64,000 bases of DNA, from positions 1 through 64,000 of the forward strand of contig JAPPIG010000004.1 in the NCBI GenBank assembly GCA_028820635.1. Direction: 5' to 3'. The translations under genes were made by a program, and so were the position numbers. Shown piece by piece: positions 43,981 to 53,819 of the stretch; the first letter of the stretch is position 1; each line of letters opens with the position of its first letter. This DNA is from Candidatus Poribacteria bacterium. Lineage in GTDB: Bacteria; Poribacteria; WGA-4E; WGA-3G. The notes below the pieces were generated by a model that was given only the letters and a program-made list of their open reading frames with translations, was not told the origin of the DNA and did no database searches.

Positions 43981-44697
43981 TTATGTGAAGAATTCCTCAT
44001 TATGAGGACGCACATCCACCTCAAAACTCCACGCACTACGTTCTTGTTGAACCAAAGCCCAATAGGTGTCAGCAATAGAATCTGGCGCAAGCAGCGGTTC
44101 ATCCTCTCCCAATTGATACCTTTCCCGTACGCCGGGCGTATCAATCACGCCATCAATAATTATGTGCGCTACATGGATTCCCTGCGGTCCAACTTCGCGG
44201 GCAAGTGAAGACGCTAAACCGCGCATCGCGAATTTTGCACTGCTGAAAGCGATTGCGCCTGCTCTGCCACGCACAGCGGAGGTTGCGCCGGAAAAGAGGA
44301 TTGTTCCGTCACCTTTTTCAATCATGCCCGGTACTACCTGCTTAATGCAGAGAAACGCACCAAGCGTGCAAACACGCCATGCACTTTCAAAAGCATCCGC
44401 CGTCAGTTCTGCAAGGTTGCCCCATGCTGCATTCCCTGCATGGTTTACTAAGATATCCGGTTCCCCTAATTCCTCACGAATTTGGCTAAAACTCGCGGCT
44501 ACTTGTTTAGCATCTGTTATATCTGTTGGGATAGGGATAACTGATACGCCTGTTTTTTCCAATCTATTGGATAAATTGATACTGTATGCGGATGAGCGTG
44601 AGAGTAAGGCAAGGTTACATCCTTCGCTCGCGAATTTGCGTGCAATCGCCGCGCCTAAACCTGGGCCTACACCTGCAATCACTGCAACTTTTGACAT
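43981..44697 (-). CDS. SDR-family oxidoreductase with Tyr-to-Phe change at the active site
   Basis: The 238-residue protein has AVIAGVGPGLGAAIARKFAS (GxxxGxG), LVNHAGNAAWG (the NNAG variant NHAG), and LFSGATSAVRG with the catalytic Ser. The usual YxxxK reads AFSSAKFAMRGLA, so the general-base Tyr is Phe while the Lys is kept. A subgroup of SDR proteins shows the same change and may be inactive or use another residue. It starts after the ABC permease gene and ends 21 bases before the Ycf48-like gene on the same strand. Confidence 0.82.
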   Translation of the reverse strand: MSKVAVIAGVGPGLGAAIARKFASEGCNLALLSRSSAYSINLSNRLEKTGVSVIPIPTDITDAKQVAASFSQIREELGEPDILVNHAGNAAWGNLAELTADAFESAWRVCTLGAFLCIKQVVPGMIEKGDGTILFSGATSAVRGRAGAIAFSSAKFAMRGLASSLAREVGPQGIHVAHIIIDGVIDTPGVRERYQLGEDEPLLAPDSIADTYWALVQQERSAWSFEVDVRPHNEEFFT

Positions 44698-44764
44698 GTC
44701 AATCCCTCCATTTGTTATCTTAAAACCGAATTTTAGTGTTCTTCTATCCTTACTGCTATTTCAT

Positions 44765-45976
44765 TTAGTCGTGTCTAAGCGCATCAATCGGATGGAGTTT
44801 AGCTGCTTTCCACGCAGGATATGCCCCAAAGAATACGCCAACAAGCGCACTAACGACAAAGGAAAGAAAGCCGTAGACTGGTGAGATAACGGTCCGCCAT
44901 CCCCAAAGTGATGGCACCATTTCTGCACCAGCTATTCCAACACCGACACCCACAAGACCGCCGATCAAAGCTAACGTTGTAGATTCAACGAGAAATTGAA
45001 AAAGGATATCCAAACGTTGTGCCCCGACAGCCTTACGGAGACCAATCTCTTTAGTTCGTTCTGTAACTGAGACTAACATAATGTTCATAATCCCAATGCC
45101 ACCAACAAGTAATGATACCACTGCAATCCCTAAAATCATGTTGGTAAATGTTTGGCTCGATTCTTCTAAAGTTTCCATGAATTCTGCTTGATTGCGAATG
45201 TGAAAATCAAGATCTTTATTGATAGGGATTTTGTGTTGTTTGCGTATTAACTCTGTTGCCTCCGTTTCAGCTGCCTCAAGGAGTTTATCTGTTTTGGCTT
45301 GCAAACTGATACTTGACAAATTTTCAACTCCAAAAACCCGTTTCATTGCAGTGGTGTAAGGAATAAAGACCTGATCGTCCGGATTCCGCCATCCACTTGC
45401 CCCCTTCTCTTTCATTACACCTAAAACGTGAAAACCGATATTCTTAATCTTGACCGTCTTGCCGACCGGATCTCTTTGATCAAAAAGATTGTCCACAACA
45501 CTTTTTCCAAGCACACACACCCTTTCACGTTTGCGTATATCGTTTTCACCGAAAAACTTTCCATTTTGAACGGTAAAATTGGCAGTGACGAGATAATCTG
45601 GGGATGTGCCAACGATTGTGGTGTTCGTATTTTTGTTTAGATATTTTACTTGTGCTCGACTGCTCACTTCAGGGGTAACATACCAAAAATTCTGTCCTCG
45701 TTCTCGTAATGTGTCGGCATCTTCAACAGTGAGAGTTCTGCGCGCATCAGCTGAACCTCGTCCCCGAAACATACTTTGCCCAGGGCGGACAGCAAGTATG
45801 TTTGCACCTAAAGTCTGAATCCGTTCGGTAATGTCCGCTTTCGCACCTTCTCCAATTGAGGTAGTCGTGATAATCGCACCAACACCTATGATAACGCCTA
45901 ACATTGTTAAAAGCGACCGAAGTTTGTTTGCCAATAAACCGCGAAAAGCATTTGCAAGACTTTCAAGGATACTCAT
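44765..45976 (-). CDS. MacB/FtsX-type ABC transporter permease
   Basis: The 403-residue protein has one N-terminal helix (LTMLGVIIGVGAIITTTSIG), a large periplasmic MacB-type core domain (about 50-265) and three C-terminal helices (ILGIAVVSLLVGGIGIMNIM, and IGLRKAVGAQRLDILFQFLV before further segments). The membrane residues at the C-terminus are typical (MLVSVTERTKEIGLRKAVGA). It pairs with the adaptor at 45995 as in MacAB-type export, but no ATP-binding subunit lies in between or nearby. The ATPase may be encoded elsewhere. Confidence 0.9.
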   Translation of the reverse strand: MSILESLANAFRGLLANKLRSLLTMLGVIIGVGAIITTTSIGEGAKADITERIQTLGANILAVRPGQSMFRGRGSADARRTLTVEDADTLRERGQNFWYVTPEVSSRAQVKYLNKNTNTTIVGTSPDYLVTANFTVQNGKFFGENDIRKRERVCVLGKSVVDNLFDQRDPVGKTVKIKNIGFHVLGVMKEKGASGWRNPDDQVFIPYTTAMKRVFGVENLSSISLQAKTDKLLEAAETEATELIRKQHKIPINKDLDFHIRNQAEFMETLEESSQTFTNMILGIAVVSLLVGGIGIMNIMLVSVTERTKEIGLRKAVGAQRLDILFQFLVESTTLALIGGLVGVGVGIAGAEMVPSLWGWRTVISPVYGFLSFVVSALVGVFFGAYPAWKAAKLHPIDALRHD

Positions 45977-45994
45977 AGTTTACCTCCTGTGCGT

Positions 45995-48058
45995 CTATCT
46001 ACCTCGTGGACCGCCACCGCTCCCCATCCTACGTACTGTGGAAGCAGGATTCTGCATCATGCGCCTGAACATTTCACTCGAGCCTCCCCCTCTTTGAAAA
46101 CCACCAATGGCAACAATATCACCTTCAGCAAGTCCTGATATAATTTCTACCTTGTCAAAACTACTAACCCCAACAACAATCGGTTGAGGGCGACCAGGTT
46201 GTCCATCTTCTCCAATAGGTCGGACCATTTTCCTGCCGCGCATATCAAGGATGGCTTCGGATGGAAGCGTTAAGATGCCTATTTTATTAACAGCTGAAAT
46301 TTGGACACTTGCGTTCATACCGGGTTTGAGAAATGGCATTTGTGCTGATTCAGGTTCTGGTTGTTGTGTAATGTCTGGCGTGTTCTCAGGAGGAATTTCT
46401 TCTAAAAGACCACCAAAAAGAGTGCCCCAATCGTCTTCACTTTCTCCCTCTGCCTGAGCGACAGCAGGTTTAGTAGGTTGTTGCGTGGCAGGTTCTTCAC
46501 GGTCAGGTCTACGCGTCTGATTCTGATTTTCATCCCCACCCTCTGCTTGGCGTTGTTGGCGTATGGCGCGGAAACGTTCTCGTTGCTCATCTGTCAGATT
46601 ACCCATTTGTCCGCCTTGCCATCCACCCGCGCCTCTACGCATCCCTTGACGTGAACCAGTAGCCCCTATAGCGCCAACATTTTTCAACTCGGATGTCACT
46701 TCAAAAGTTGTGATGTTCTGAATAACCTGTCCCATAGGGGCAATCTTCAAGACTTGTCCCTCAAACGGCATGTCTGGATATGCTTCTACCGTAATCGTCA
46801 CAGGTTGTCCTATATTTACCTTACCGATGTCAGTTTCATCAACCTCAGTTACAACAAATACAGTATTCAAGTCTGCCATTGTAACCAACGTTTGTCCTTC
46901 TGAAGAAGCAATAGATGAGAGTCTCGACGTGATAACTTGCCCTTCTTCAACCTTCTTTTCCAAAATAGTTCCAGAAATAGGTGCCTTGATGATGGTATCT
47001 TCAAACTCAATTTGTCGAAGGTCGCGTTGCCCTTGGCTCCGTTTGAGAGAGGCTTTCGCACTCTGAAGGTCACGTTCTTTTCTATCAATCTGTTTCTTAT
47101 TAGTTTCTGCAAGTTTCAACGCGTCTTCTGCCTGTGAAATGCGTTGCTGTTGTAATTCAATATCCATATCACGCGATGCCTCGGCTTCAATCCGCTCTTT
47201 AGCAACTTCTAAGGCAAATTCAGCTTTTTTAATATCCGCCCGTGCCAATTCAAGTTCTACTTCACTCGCCGGTTTTTCAACTAACTTAAGTTGTTCTTGA
47301 GCAGATTTGTATCGCGCTTCCGCAGAACGATATTGTGCTTGCGAAGCGTCAAGCGATGCTTGTGAGATAAGTTCTTCTTCAAACAACTTCACATTCCGCT
47401 CATGCTCCGTTTTTGCCAAATCGAGATTGACCTTATCCTGTGTGACAGTGGCTTCTGCACGCTTCTTATTTTCTTCACGAACTGTTTCAGAAGTCAGTAG
47501 TTTATACCTAAGATTAGCAATCTTTAGACTGTTTTCCGAATCTTTTACACCGCGTTTATTCGCTATTTTCTCAAGCCGAATTTGCTCCTTAATTTGTTCT
47601 AACCTTTTCTTCGCCTCTGCAAGCGATTCTCTGGATTGCCGAATCTGGATTTCCGACTGTTCTTTCTGTAGTTGAATGTCAATTTCCGACTGTTGAAGAC
47701 GTGCCTCCGCCGCTTTCAAATCCGCTTCTGCTTGCTCTAAACTAATCTGCACATAGGTATCTTCAATAATCGCGATGACATCGTCCTTCTCCACATAATC
47801 GCCCGCGTCAACATTTAGCTTCAATATCTTACCACTTGCTTTTGAACTGATTTCAACGATATTCAACGGTTTGATTGTACCTGTAGCATCAATTGTTACA
47901 GCAATGTCACCCCGTTGAACGGTTGCTGTTTGGACTGCAGGTGCGTCTGAATTGCCACTGTCTCCCTTAGTAGCAAATACCATGCGTCCGATAATAACTG
48001 CGGCTCCTACGACAAGTACAACTACACCAACGATTGTGATAATTTTCCACTTGTTCAT
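45995..48058 (-). CDS. HlyD/MacA-type periplasmic adaptor protein with Arg/Gln-rich insert
   Basis: The 687-residue protein has an N-terminal membrane anchor (IITIVGVVVLVVGAAVIIGR), a biotinyl-lipoyl half (VEISSKASGKILKLNVDAGD), long coiled-coil helices (about 100-330, with repeats of Glu, Lys and Gln), a second lipoyl half (IKAPISGTILEKKVEEGQVI) and a beta-barrel. The barrel region carries an unusual Arg/Gln/Gly/Asp-rich insert (about 470-555, QGMRRGAGGWQGGQMG, EQRERFRAIRQQRQAEG). It ends Arg/Gly-rich. It pairs with the permease at 44765, 18 bases after its stop, and would link inner and outer membrane in export of an unknown substrate. Confidence 0.88.
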   Translation of the reverse strand: MNKWKIITIVGVVVLVVGAAVIIGRMVFATKGDSGNSDAPAVQTATVQRGDIAVTIDATGTIKPLNIVEISSKASGKILKLNVDAGDYVEKDDVIAIIEDTYVQISLEQAEADLKAAEARLQQSEIDIQLQKEQSEIQIRQSRESLAEAKKRLEQIKEQIRLEKIANKRGVKDSENSLKIANLRYKLLTSETVREENKKRAEATVTQDKVNLDLAKTEHERNVKLFEEELISQASLDASQAQYRSAEARYKSAQEQLKLVEKPASEVELELARADIKKAEFALEVAKERIEAEASRDMDIELQQQRISQAEDALKLAETNKKQIDRKERDLQSAKASLKRSQGQRDLRQIEFEDTIIKAPISGTILEKKVEEGQVITSRLSSIASSEGQTLVTMADLNTVFVVTEVDETDIGKVNIGQPVTITVEAYPDMPFEGQVLKIAPMGQVIQNITTFEVTSELKNVGAIGATGSRQGMRRGAGGWQGGQMGNLTDEQRERFRAIRQQRQAEGGDENQNQTRRPDREEPATQQPTKPAVAQAEGESEDDWGTLFGGLLEEIPPENTPDITQQPEPESAQMPFLKPGMNASVQISAVNKIGILTLPSEAILDMRGRKMVRPIGEDGQPGRPQPIVVGVSSFDKVEIISGLAEGDIVAIGGFQRGGGSSEMFRRMMQNPASTVRRMGSGGGPRGR

Positions 48059-48140
48059 CGGAATCCTCCTTTATAATGTCGACTCAATTTCTATACCTAA
48101 TACTATTTCTAATTGACAAAGTATCATTCCGATTTTTGAG

Positions 48141-48196
48141 TCTCTTTGTAGGAGCGACCTCCTGGTCGCGACCAGGAGGTCGCTCCTACAAAGAGA
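48141..48196. repeat. Perfect 56-bp palindrome (TGTAGGAG hairpin modules fused head to head)
   Basis: Every base from 48141 to 48168 pairs with 48169 to 48196. The centre reads GGTCGCGACC, with CCTCC/GGAGG and TTTGTAGGAGCG/CGCTCCTACAAA further out. It lies in the 356-base gap between convergent or divergent genes; the rest of this gap is AT-rich with no gene seen. Confidence 0.9.
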
Positions 48197-48414
48197 GTGT
48201 TGTATTCGGACAACCGATTTATGAAATAATGTCATATCATATTTAGAAATGTTATAAAAAGTGATGCAAAGGACATTATTATCACCTATAGACCCTCTCC
48301 CCAATTTACATAGGCGCTATAGATTTAGTCAAATTAAATAGGAAAAATGTTCGCATTTTTACGACAAGTTGATTGTTCTATTTAGATTACTCGTTTTAGT
48401 GCATTAAATTCGTT

Positions 48415-49434
48415 TTAAGACAACTTAAGCGGCATATCAACAGCACTATCCCGTCGTTCAGGCATATTCTTTTCCATCGCTTCTGGGTATCGGTCTGGCA
48501 AATGAGAGACGTCGTTTAGCCTTTGGAGTGCATCTCCTTCCAACTTCCATCCGGCTGTACCGAGATTATCATGCAAATGTGCGGTGTGCCGTGCACCGAC
48601 AATCACTGAGGTCATTGCTTGTTGTTCAAGCACCCATCGGAGTGCAACCTGGGCAGGACTGTGACCTGATTCCTCCGAAACCTCAAAGAGGGTTTGTAAC
48701 GTCTCATCTGCGTTTGCGGCAAAATAGCGTTGTGGGAATGCCCAACCTTCTGCTGATCGCGAATCCGCTTGGGAGCGTTCTCCGGGTTTGTATTTGCCAG
48801 AAAGAAATCCGCCTGCTAACGGACTCCACACAACAATGCCTAAGCCCTTATTTTCACAGAGTGGAACTAACTCCTGCTCTATATCCCGCACAACGAGACT
48901 ATATTGTGGTTGATAACACGCAAACTTTGCTAAGTTTAGCGAATCACTGAGCCATAGTGCTTCAGATAACCGCCATGCTTGGTAGTTGCTGCACGCTGTG
49001 TAACGAACTTTGCCTTGATGGACAAGATCATCTAACGCGCGTAGCATTTCTTCTAAAGGCGTTTGTGTATCAACGTGGTGAATATAGTAGATGTCCACAT
49101 ACTCCATCTGAAGTCGTTTAAGGCTGTCGTCAATTGCCTGCATGATATGCACGCGGGACATTCCAGAATCGTTAGGGCCTTTACCCATCGGATTGAAAAA
49201 CTTTGTGGCTACAATCGCATCACGACGTCTGTCTTTGAGTGCCTTTCCGAGCAACACTTCTGATTCTCCATCGCCATAAGAATTTGCGGTATCAAAGAAG
49301 TTTACTCCTGCATCCCAAGCAAGGTGTACCATACGTTCAGATTCTGCTTCATCCGCGCCGTGACCAAATGTCATCGTGCCTAAACAGATTTCTGAAACTT
49401 TCAGACCACTTTTGCCAAGTCTTCTATATTCCAC
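48415..49434 (-). CDS. Aldo/keto reductase
   Basis: The 339-residue TIM barrel has the catalytic tetrad: Asp and Tyr in FFDTANSYGDGESEVLLG, Lys in VATKFFNPMG and His in YIHHVDTQTPLEEML. The C-terminal NADPH segment is VIVGARHTAHLHDNL. It resembles AKR11/13-type bacterial reductases that act on sugars or other carbonyls. The gene is last in a four-gene minus-strand run (S10 carboxypeptidase, Gfo/Idh, GNAT, reductase) with a 16-base gap to the GNAT gene. Confidence 0.9.
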   Translation of the reverse strand: MEYRRLGKSGLKVSEICLGTMTFGHGADEAESERMVHLAWDAGVNFFDTANSYGDGESEVLLGKALKDRRRDAIVATKFFNPMGKGPNDSGMSRVHIMQAIDDSLKRLQMEYVDIYYIHHVDTQTPLEEMLRALDDLVHQGKVRYTACSNYQAWRLSEALWLSDSLNLAKFACYQPQYSLVVRDIEQELVPLCENKGLGIVVWSPLAGGFLSGKYKPGERSQADSRSAEGWAFPQRYFAANADETLQTLFEVSEESGHSPAQVALRWVLEQQAMTSVIVGARHTAHLHDNLGTAGWKLEGDALQRLNDVSHLPDRYPEAMEKNMPERRDSAVDMPLKLS

Positions 49435-49450
49435 TATCCCCTCCGTCCGA

Positions 49451-49930
49451 TCAATTACTATCTTCTTGAAGAATCAGATACCTTTCACCTGAATACTCAT
49501 CACCCCTTAATTCATGCGCCCAATCGACAAATCCTAAACTTTCATAAAGGCGCGCAGCAGCTTGATTTTGCCTTTCATGACTTGTCGCAATCCGCTCAAC
49601 TTCAGGATGTAATTTCAATCTTCGTATCACTTCAATCGTAGCTGCCCGACCATAACCCTTCCTTTGAAACTTTTCATCTATCATCAACCGTAAGATGAAA
49701 CCGACAGCGTCAGTAAGTTCATACATGATGAATCCTACCATTGACGGATTCGTTTGGTAATGAGCTTCTGAATCATAGATGCCGAAGGGATGATATGTCG
49801 GATTGACAAACGCTTCGGCAAGAGATTGAACATTGGTAGCAACAAATTTCTTTTGATTATCAGCAACCTTTAGGGAAATACACTCATGAAAGTTTGTCTG
49901 TGTGATTGGTCTGAGGGATACTGTTGTCAT
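49451..49930 (-). CDS. GNAT N-acetyltransferase (spermidine/diamine-type)
   Basis: The 159-residue protein has the acetyl-CoA motif LMIDEKFQRKGYGRAATIEV (about 80-99) and a standard GNAT layout ending with NQAAARLYESLGFVDWAHEL. Its start MTTVSLRPITQTNFHECISL resembles spermine/spermidine acetyltransferases of the BltD type. It ends 16 bases before the aldo-keto reductase on the same strand and starts 41 bases after the Gfo/Idh gene. The substrate is probably an amine but is not certain. Confidence 0.8.
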   Translation of the reverse strand: MTTVSLRPITQTNFHECISLKVADNQKKFVATNVQSLAEAFVNPTYHPFGIYDSEAHYQTNPSMVGFIMYELTDAVGFILRLMIDEKFQRKGYGRAATIEVIRRLKLHPEVERIATSHERQNQAAARLYESLGFVDWAHELRGDEYSGERYLILQEDSN

Positions 49931-49971
49931 ATAACCTTCTCTTTGTAAGTGAATGTGAACAATTTCTATCT

Positions 49972-51018
49972 TTACAAAACAGCAGTTGTTTCACCCTCAG
50001 AACGAAGTCCCGCCTCATACACCTTCATCACTTCTAAAGCAAATTCAAGCGACCCTTGCTCAGCAGGCTTTTCCTCCAGAATACAATCACAGAAATACCG
50101 CATCTCTTGATAAAAACCCTGAATGAACAGTCCTTTGTTTTCAAGTGTACCGAGACTATTTTGTGGTTCCCAAATGATTGCACCACTATCAAAATCATCC
50201 GATACAAAACTTGTGCTACCGCTATAATTGAACTGCATGCCGCGTTGTAACAAAACACGCGTGCCGTTTCGAATTTCAGCGTGGCATCCATTACCAAAAA
50301 ATTGGTAAAGTTCAGAAGGTTGTCCGTGCCTCGCGCCATCTGCAAGATGGAAATTGCCAAGCACGCCACTGACAAATTCTATGACACACACGCCACCACC
50401 GCTTTTGCCTCGATGCACCGTCACAGATGATACCTTTCCACCGACTGCCAACAGCAACGATAACGGATGCACTCCATTTTGAAGCCAGTTGGTATGTTCG
50501 CCCTCACGAAGAACGCGCTTTCCCTCACTCGGAATAGTCATCGGATAAACACCCAATAGTGTTCGTAGAGGCCCATATTCTTCTGTCCCAAAAATTTCAA
50601 TAATTTTCTGTGTGGCAGGCATGAATGCCTTTTTGAAACCGACAACCACAACGCGGTCTTTTCGGTGGCAAATCATCTCCTCAACTTCGCTCGCGAACAT
50701 ACCTGGTGGCTTTTCTAACCACACATGCACACCCGCGTCTAACGCCTCACAGGTCAGTTCAGGATGTAGACGTGGCGGAACACAAAGAAATATCGCATCT
50801 AATTCCTCGTTGCGAAACATCTCAGCCATGTTTTCGTAACACGCCTTCACACCGTACTGTTCAGCAGTGCGTTTGGCACGTTCAATGTTGACATCACAAA
50901 ATGCTTTTAGCCGGACAGGGAGAAATGTCATCGTTGGCAAAACATTCCGATACGCATGTGACCCAACGCCAACGACTGCCACATTCAATCTTTTTTCAAA
51001 GTCTCTCTGGTAACTCAT
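49972..51018 (-). CDS. Gfo/Idh/MocA-family oxidoreductase
   Basis: The 348-residue protein has [18 protein letters not shown] (GxGxxA-type), EKPP in [19 protein letters not shown] and [18 protein letters not shown] with the His used in catalysis. It likely oxidises a sugar or related alcohol using NAD. It is second in the four-gene minus-strand operon; the S10 carboxypeptidase precedes it by 35 bases. It is not closely similar to the copies at 41451 and 52669. Confidence 0.88.
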   Translation of the reverse strand: MSYQRDFEKRLNVAVVGVGSHAYRNVLPTMTFLPVRLKAFCDVNIERAKRTAEQYGVKACYENMAEMFRNEELDAIFLCVPPRLHPELTCEALDAGVHVWLEKPPGMFASEVEEMICHRKDRVVVVGFKKAFMPATQKIIEIFGTEEYGPLRTLLGVYPMTIPSEGKRVLREGEHTNWLQNGVHPLSLLLAVGGKVSSVTVHRGKSGGGVCVIEFVSGVLGNFHLADGARHGQPSELYQFFGNGCHAEIRNGTRVLLQRGMQFNYSGSTSFVSDDFDSGAIIWEPQNSLGTLENKGLFIQGFYQEMRYFCDCILEEKPAEQGSLEFALEVMKVYEAGLRSEGETTAVL

Positions 51019-51053
51019 GCCTGCCTTAGCAATTCCTCAGCACGTGACAACAT

Positions 51054-52550
51054 CTATAAATCGGAAAGCGTAGCATCAAGATACACATCCATATCTTTTT
51101 TCATCTTTTCCAATTCGTCCATGTCAATATACATCATGTGCCCCGCGCCGTAGTAAGCCATCGTGATGTTATCCCGCAGAGATTTGTCCAAACCGAGATG
51201 GCTAAACGTGTATTCTGTCGCCAAAAACGGAGTTGCCAAATCGTAATAGCCACTTGCAACATAAACTTTCAAGGACGGATTAGTCGTCATCGCCTTACGC
51301 AGTGTGTCCGCGACGTTGACGTATTCGTTCTGATGTCCGCCATAGTCCCATGGATGTACACGTCTGCTTAGGATCTCATAAGGCAAATCACTCTCAAACT
51401 CAAGGTCAACCCGCACGTAGTCGTTTAGCGTCGCAGTATAAGCACCTTGAATCACTGCCGAACTTGGGTCATATTCGTAGTTCTCACCCGCTGAATCTCG
51501 GTCAATACCTTTAAAACGGCTATCAAAACGACCCACCGTCTGCCCTTCTTCTCGGAGTAACTCCTTACAGAACCTATTAATTTTTATCCGCAAATCGGTC
51601 TTTTCAATGTAATCAGGTGTCAATCCGGTATACGTTGCCAATTTCTTAACAATCGCTTGTCTCCTACGATCAGACAGAGCTGAACCCTGCATCAAAGCAA
51701 CAGTGTAATCACCGATAGCAAATTCTCTGACTTCATCTAAAAGCTTTTCAAGACTACCCTTTTTTGAAGTCTCCAACTCACTGAGTTTGTTATGCCAAAA
51801 CGCTGTTGCTGTATAGGTTGGTAAAAAGAGGATATAAGGTAAATCGTTCCCCGCCGCAAACCGAATTGTCTGAAAATTCAGCACCACGGATACAAGCATG
51901 ATTCCGTTGAGATAAGTGCCGTGCCGATCTTGAAGATAGCCCGACAACCCACATGCACGCGTTGTGCCATAACTTTCCCCGATAAGAAACTTAGGTGAAC
52001 GCCAGCGCTTGTAACGCCCCAAATATAGCAGGATGAAATCACCGACCGATTCAATATCCCGCTGGAAACCGTGGAACTGCTTCGCTTCTTCCCCAGGCAC
52101 AGCCCTGCTAAAACCCGTACTTACAGGATCAATGAATACCAGATCGGTCTTATCCAAAATGGAAAACTCGTTATTTGTGAGTTCATACGGGGGCTGAGGT
52201 GGATTACCATCCTCATCCGGTTTGACACGACGGGGACCTAACACTCCTAAATGCAACCAAACAGACGATGAACCAGGGCCGCCGTTAAACGAAAAGGTTA
52301 TTGGACGTTCAGAGGCATCCTCTACATCATCTAAAGTATACGCTATGAAGAATATAGACGCTTTCGGTTTCTCACCCTCTTTTTCATCTTCCGCTTTCAA
52401 AACAAGCGTGCCTGTTGTCGCAGTATACTTAAGTTCTTTGCCATTGATCGTAACGCTGTGATGTGTAACAGAGAGTTTATCCTCAGGTATAGATTTATCT
52501 TTGTCCTCAGACGTGCTCTCTTCAGAATCTTTTTGTTCTTCTTGACTCAT
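51054..52550 (-). CDS. Serine carboxypeptidase-like (S10 family) protein
   Basis: The 498-residue protein has the oxyanion segment FNGGPGSSSVWLHLGVLGPR (about 85-104), the catalytic Ser in LIGESYGTTRACGLSGYLQD, Asp in VASGYYDLATPFLATEYTF and His in YYGAGHMMYID near the C-terminus. There is no signal peptide: the start is acidic and charged (MSQEEQKDSEESTSEDKDKS), which is unusual for a family that is often exported. It heads a four-gene minus-strand operon. S10 enzymes remove C-terminal residues from peptides or act as acyltransferases. Confidence 0.85.
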   Translation of the reverse strand: MSQEEQKDSEESTSEDKDKSIPEDKLSVTHHSVTINGKELKYTATTGTLVLKAEDEKEGEKPKASIFFIAYTLDDVEDASERPITFSFNGGPGSSSVWLHLGVLGPRRVKPDEDGNPPQPPYELTNNEFSILDKTDLVFIDPVSTGFSRAVPGEEAKQFHGFQRDIESVGDFILLYLGRYKRWRSPKFLIGESYGTTRACGLSGYLQDRHGTYLNGIMLVSVVLNFQTIRFAAGNDLPYILFLPTYTATAFWHNKLSELETSKKGSLEKLLDEVREFAIGDYTVALMQGSALSDRRRQAIVKKLATYTGLTPDYIEKTDLRIKINRFCKELLREEGQTVGRFDSRFKGIDRDSAGENYEYDPSSAVIQGAYTATLNDYVRVDLEFESDLPYEILSRRVHPWDYGGHQNEYVNVADTLRKAMTTNPSLKVYVASGYYDLATPFLATEYTFSHLGLDKSLRDNITMAYYGAGHMMYIDMDELEKMKKDMDVYLDATLSDL

Positions 52551-52620
52551 GATAGTTCCTTTTCTGTTAGATATATGCGACCATTATAGCATATTTTCAA
52601 ATTGGTTGTTACAAAATTGT

Positions 52621-52648
52621 TTGACATAAAGGCAAAATGTGCTAAACT
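52621..52648 (+). promoter_or_regulatory. Candidate sigma-70 promoter for the Gfo/Idh gene
   Basis: TTGACA (52621) and TAAACT (52643) are separated by 16 bases, and transcription would begin a few bases before AAGGAG. The divergent S10 operon starts on the other side. Confidence 0.45.
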
Positions 52649-52668
52649 TTAAAACAAGGAGAAATACA

Positions 52669-53721
52669 ATGAAAAAAACGATTCGTTTAGGTCTAATTGG
52701 CTGTGGTGGCATCGTCCAAAAAACACATGCGCGTGCTTACCTTGCTCTTTCAGAAACAGAAACCATAAAGGTATCTGCCCTTGCAGATGTTGTCCCAGAT
52801 AATCTTCAAGTAGTTGGCGATCAATTTGATGTGCCAGAACAAAACCGATATACAGATTACCGTGAGATGTTGGCAAAAGCCGATATTGATGCAGTAGTAA
52901 TTGCGACACCACATTCACTTCACGCAGAACAGGTGATAGAATCAGCAAGTGCGGGAGTGGCGATTGTCTCCGAAAAGCCTATGGCGACAAGCCTTGAAGA
53001 GGCAAATAGTATTATGGAGGCAGTCAATCACAACAATGTGCCTTACACAATAGTGCATAACTACCTCTATACTGCGGGGATGCAATCGGCAATTGCACTA
53101 TTGCCCGAAATCGGCGAAACTTATTTCGGACGAAGCACCGGGATGGGATTAAGATCAACTGATTTTAATGCTAACCATCCGAATCCAGCGTTTGCATGGC
53201 GTGCAAGTAAGGCAAAGGGCGGCGGTTGTATAAGTGATACAAGTTACCATGAAATTTATTCTGTCTGTACTTTAGTGCAATCCCCTGTACGCTACGTTGA
53301 AGCACGTGTGCACACGATGGTTTTGGACATTGATGTTGATGACTTTGCCATGCTGTTGTGTGAACATGAAAATGGTGCTGTCACAACCGTCTCTGGTGCA
53401 TGGAGTGTTCCAGCTGATGATTTCGGTTGGTGTGAAGTGCATGCTGAAAACGGGTCATTACGTGTCAAACATCGCTACAATGTTCGCGAAGCACTGCGCC
53501 GTTTTACCAGAGCAGAAGGATGGAAACAATTAGAACTTCCCGATCTTGATGACGAAGGACTTAAGGATTCCAGTGGACATGCAGGTTATTTTACTGCCAC
53601 CTTTAATGCTCTTGCTGAGGGCAATGCATTACCCATCAGTGCTGAGAAAGCATACCACAATCTCGCGATAATTGATGCCGCGCGTAGAGCAACAGTGGAA
53701 CGTCGGGCAATTGAAATTTAG
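52669..53721 (+). CDS. Gfo/Idh/MocA-family oxidoreductase
   Basis: The ATG at 52669 follows AAGGAG and gives 350 residues. The protein has LGLIGCGGIVQKTHARAYLA, EKPMATSLEEANSI with the EKP lysine, and GGGCISDTSYHEIYSV with a His that may be catalytic. It is separated by about 120 bases from the divergently transcribed S10 operon and has its own likely promoter. Its substrate is unknown. It is the third member of this family in the window. Confidence 0.88.
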   Translation: MKKTIRLGLIGCGGIVQKTHARAYLALSETETIKVSALADVVPDNLQVVGDQFDVPEQNRYTDYREMLAKADIDAVVIATPHSLHAEQVIESASAGVAIVSEKPMATSLEEANSIMEAVNHNNVPYTIVHNYLYTAGMQSAIALLPEIGETYFGRSTGMGLRSTDFNANHPNPAFAWRASKAKGGGCISDTSYHEIYSVCTLVQSPVRYVEARVHTMVLDIDVDDFAMLLCEHENGAVTTVSGAWSVPADDFGWCEVHAENGSLRVKHRYNVREALRRFTRAEGWKQLELPDLDDEGLKDSSGHAGYFTATFNALAEGNALPISAEKAYHNLAIIDAARRATVERRAIEI

Positions 53722-53819
53722 TAATCTGAAATAGTGTTGATGTTCTAACTAAAGTTCAGGTAAAATTCAATTGCCTACTTCTATTTGGGCTTTAAACAGA
53801 ATTTTCCTGAAGGATGTCT

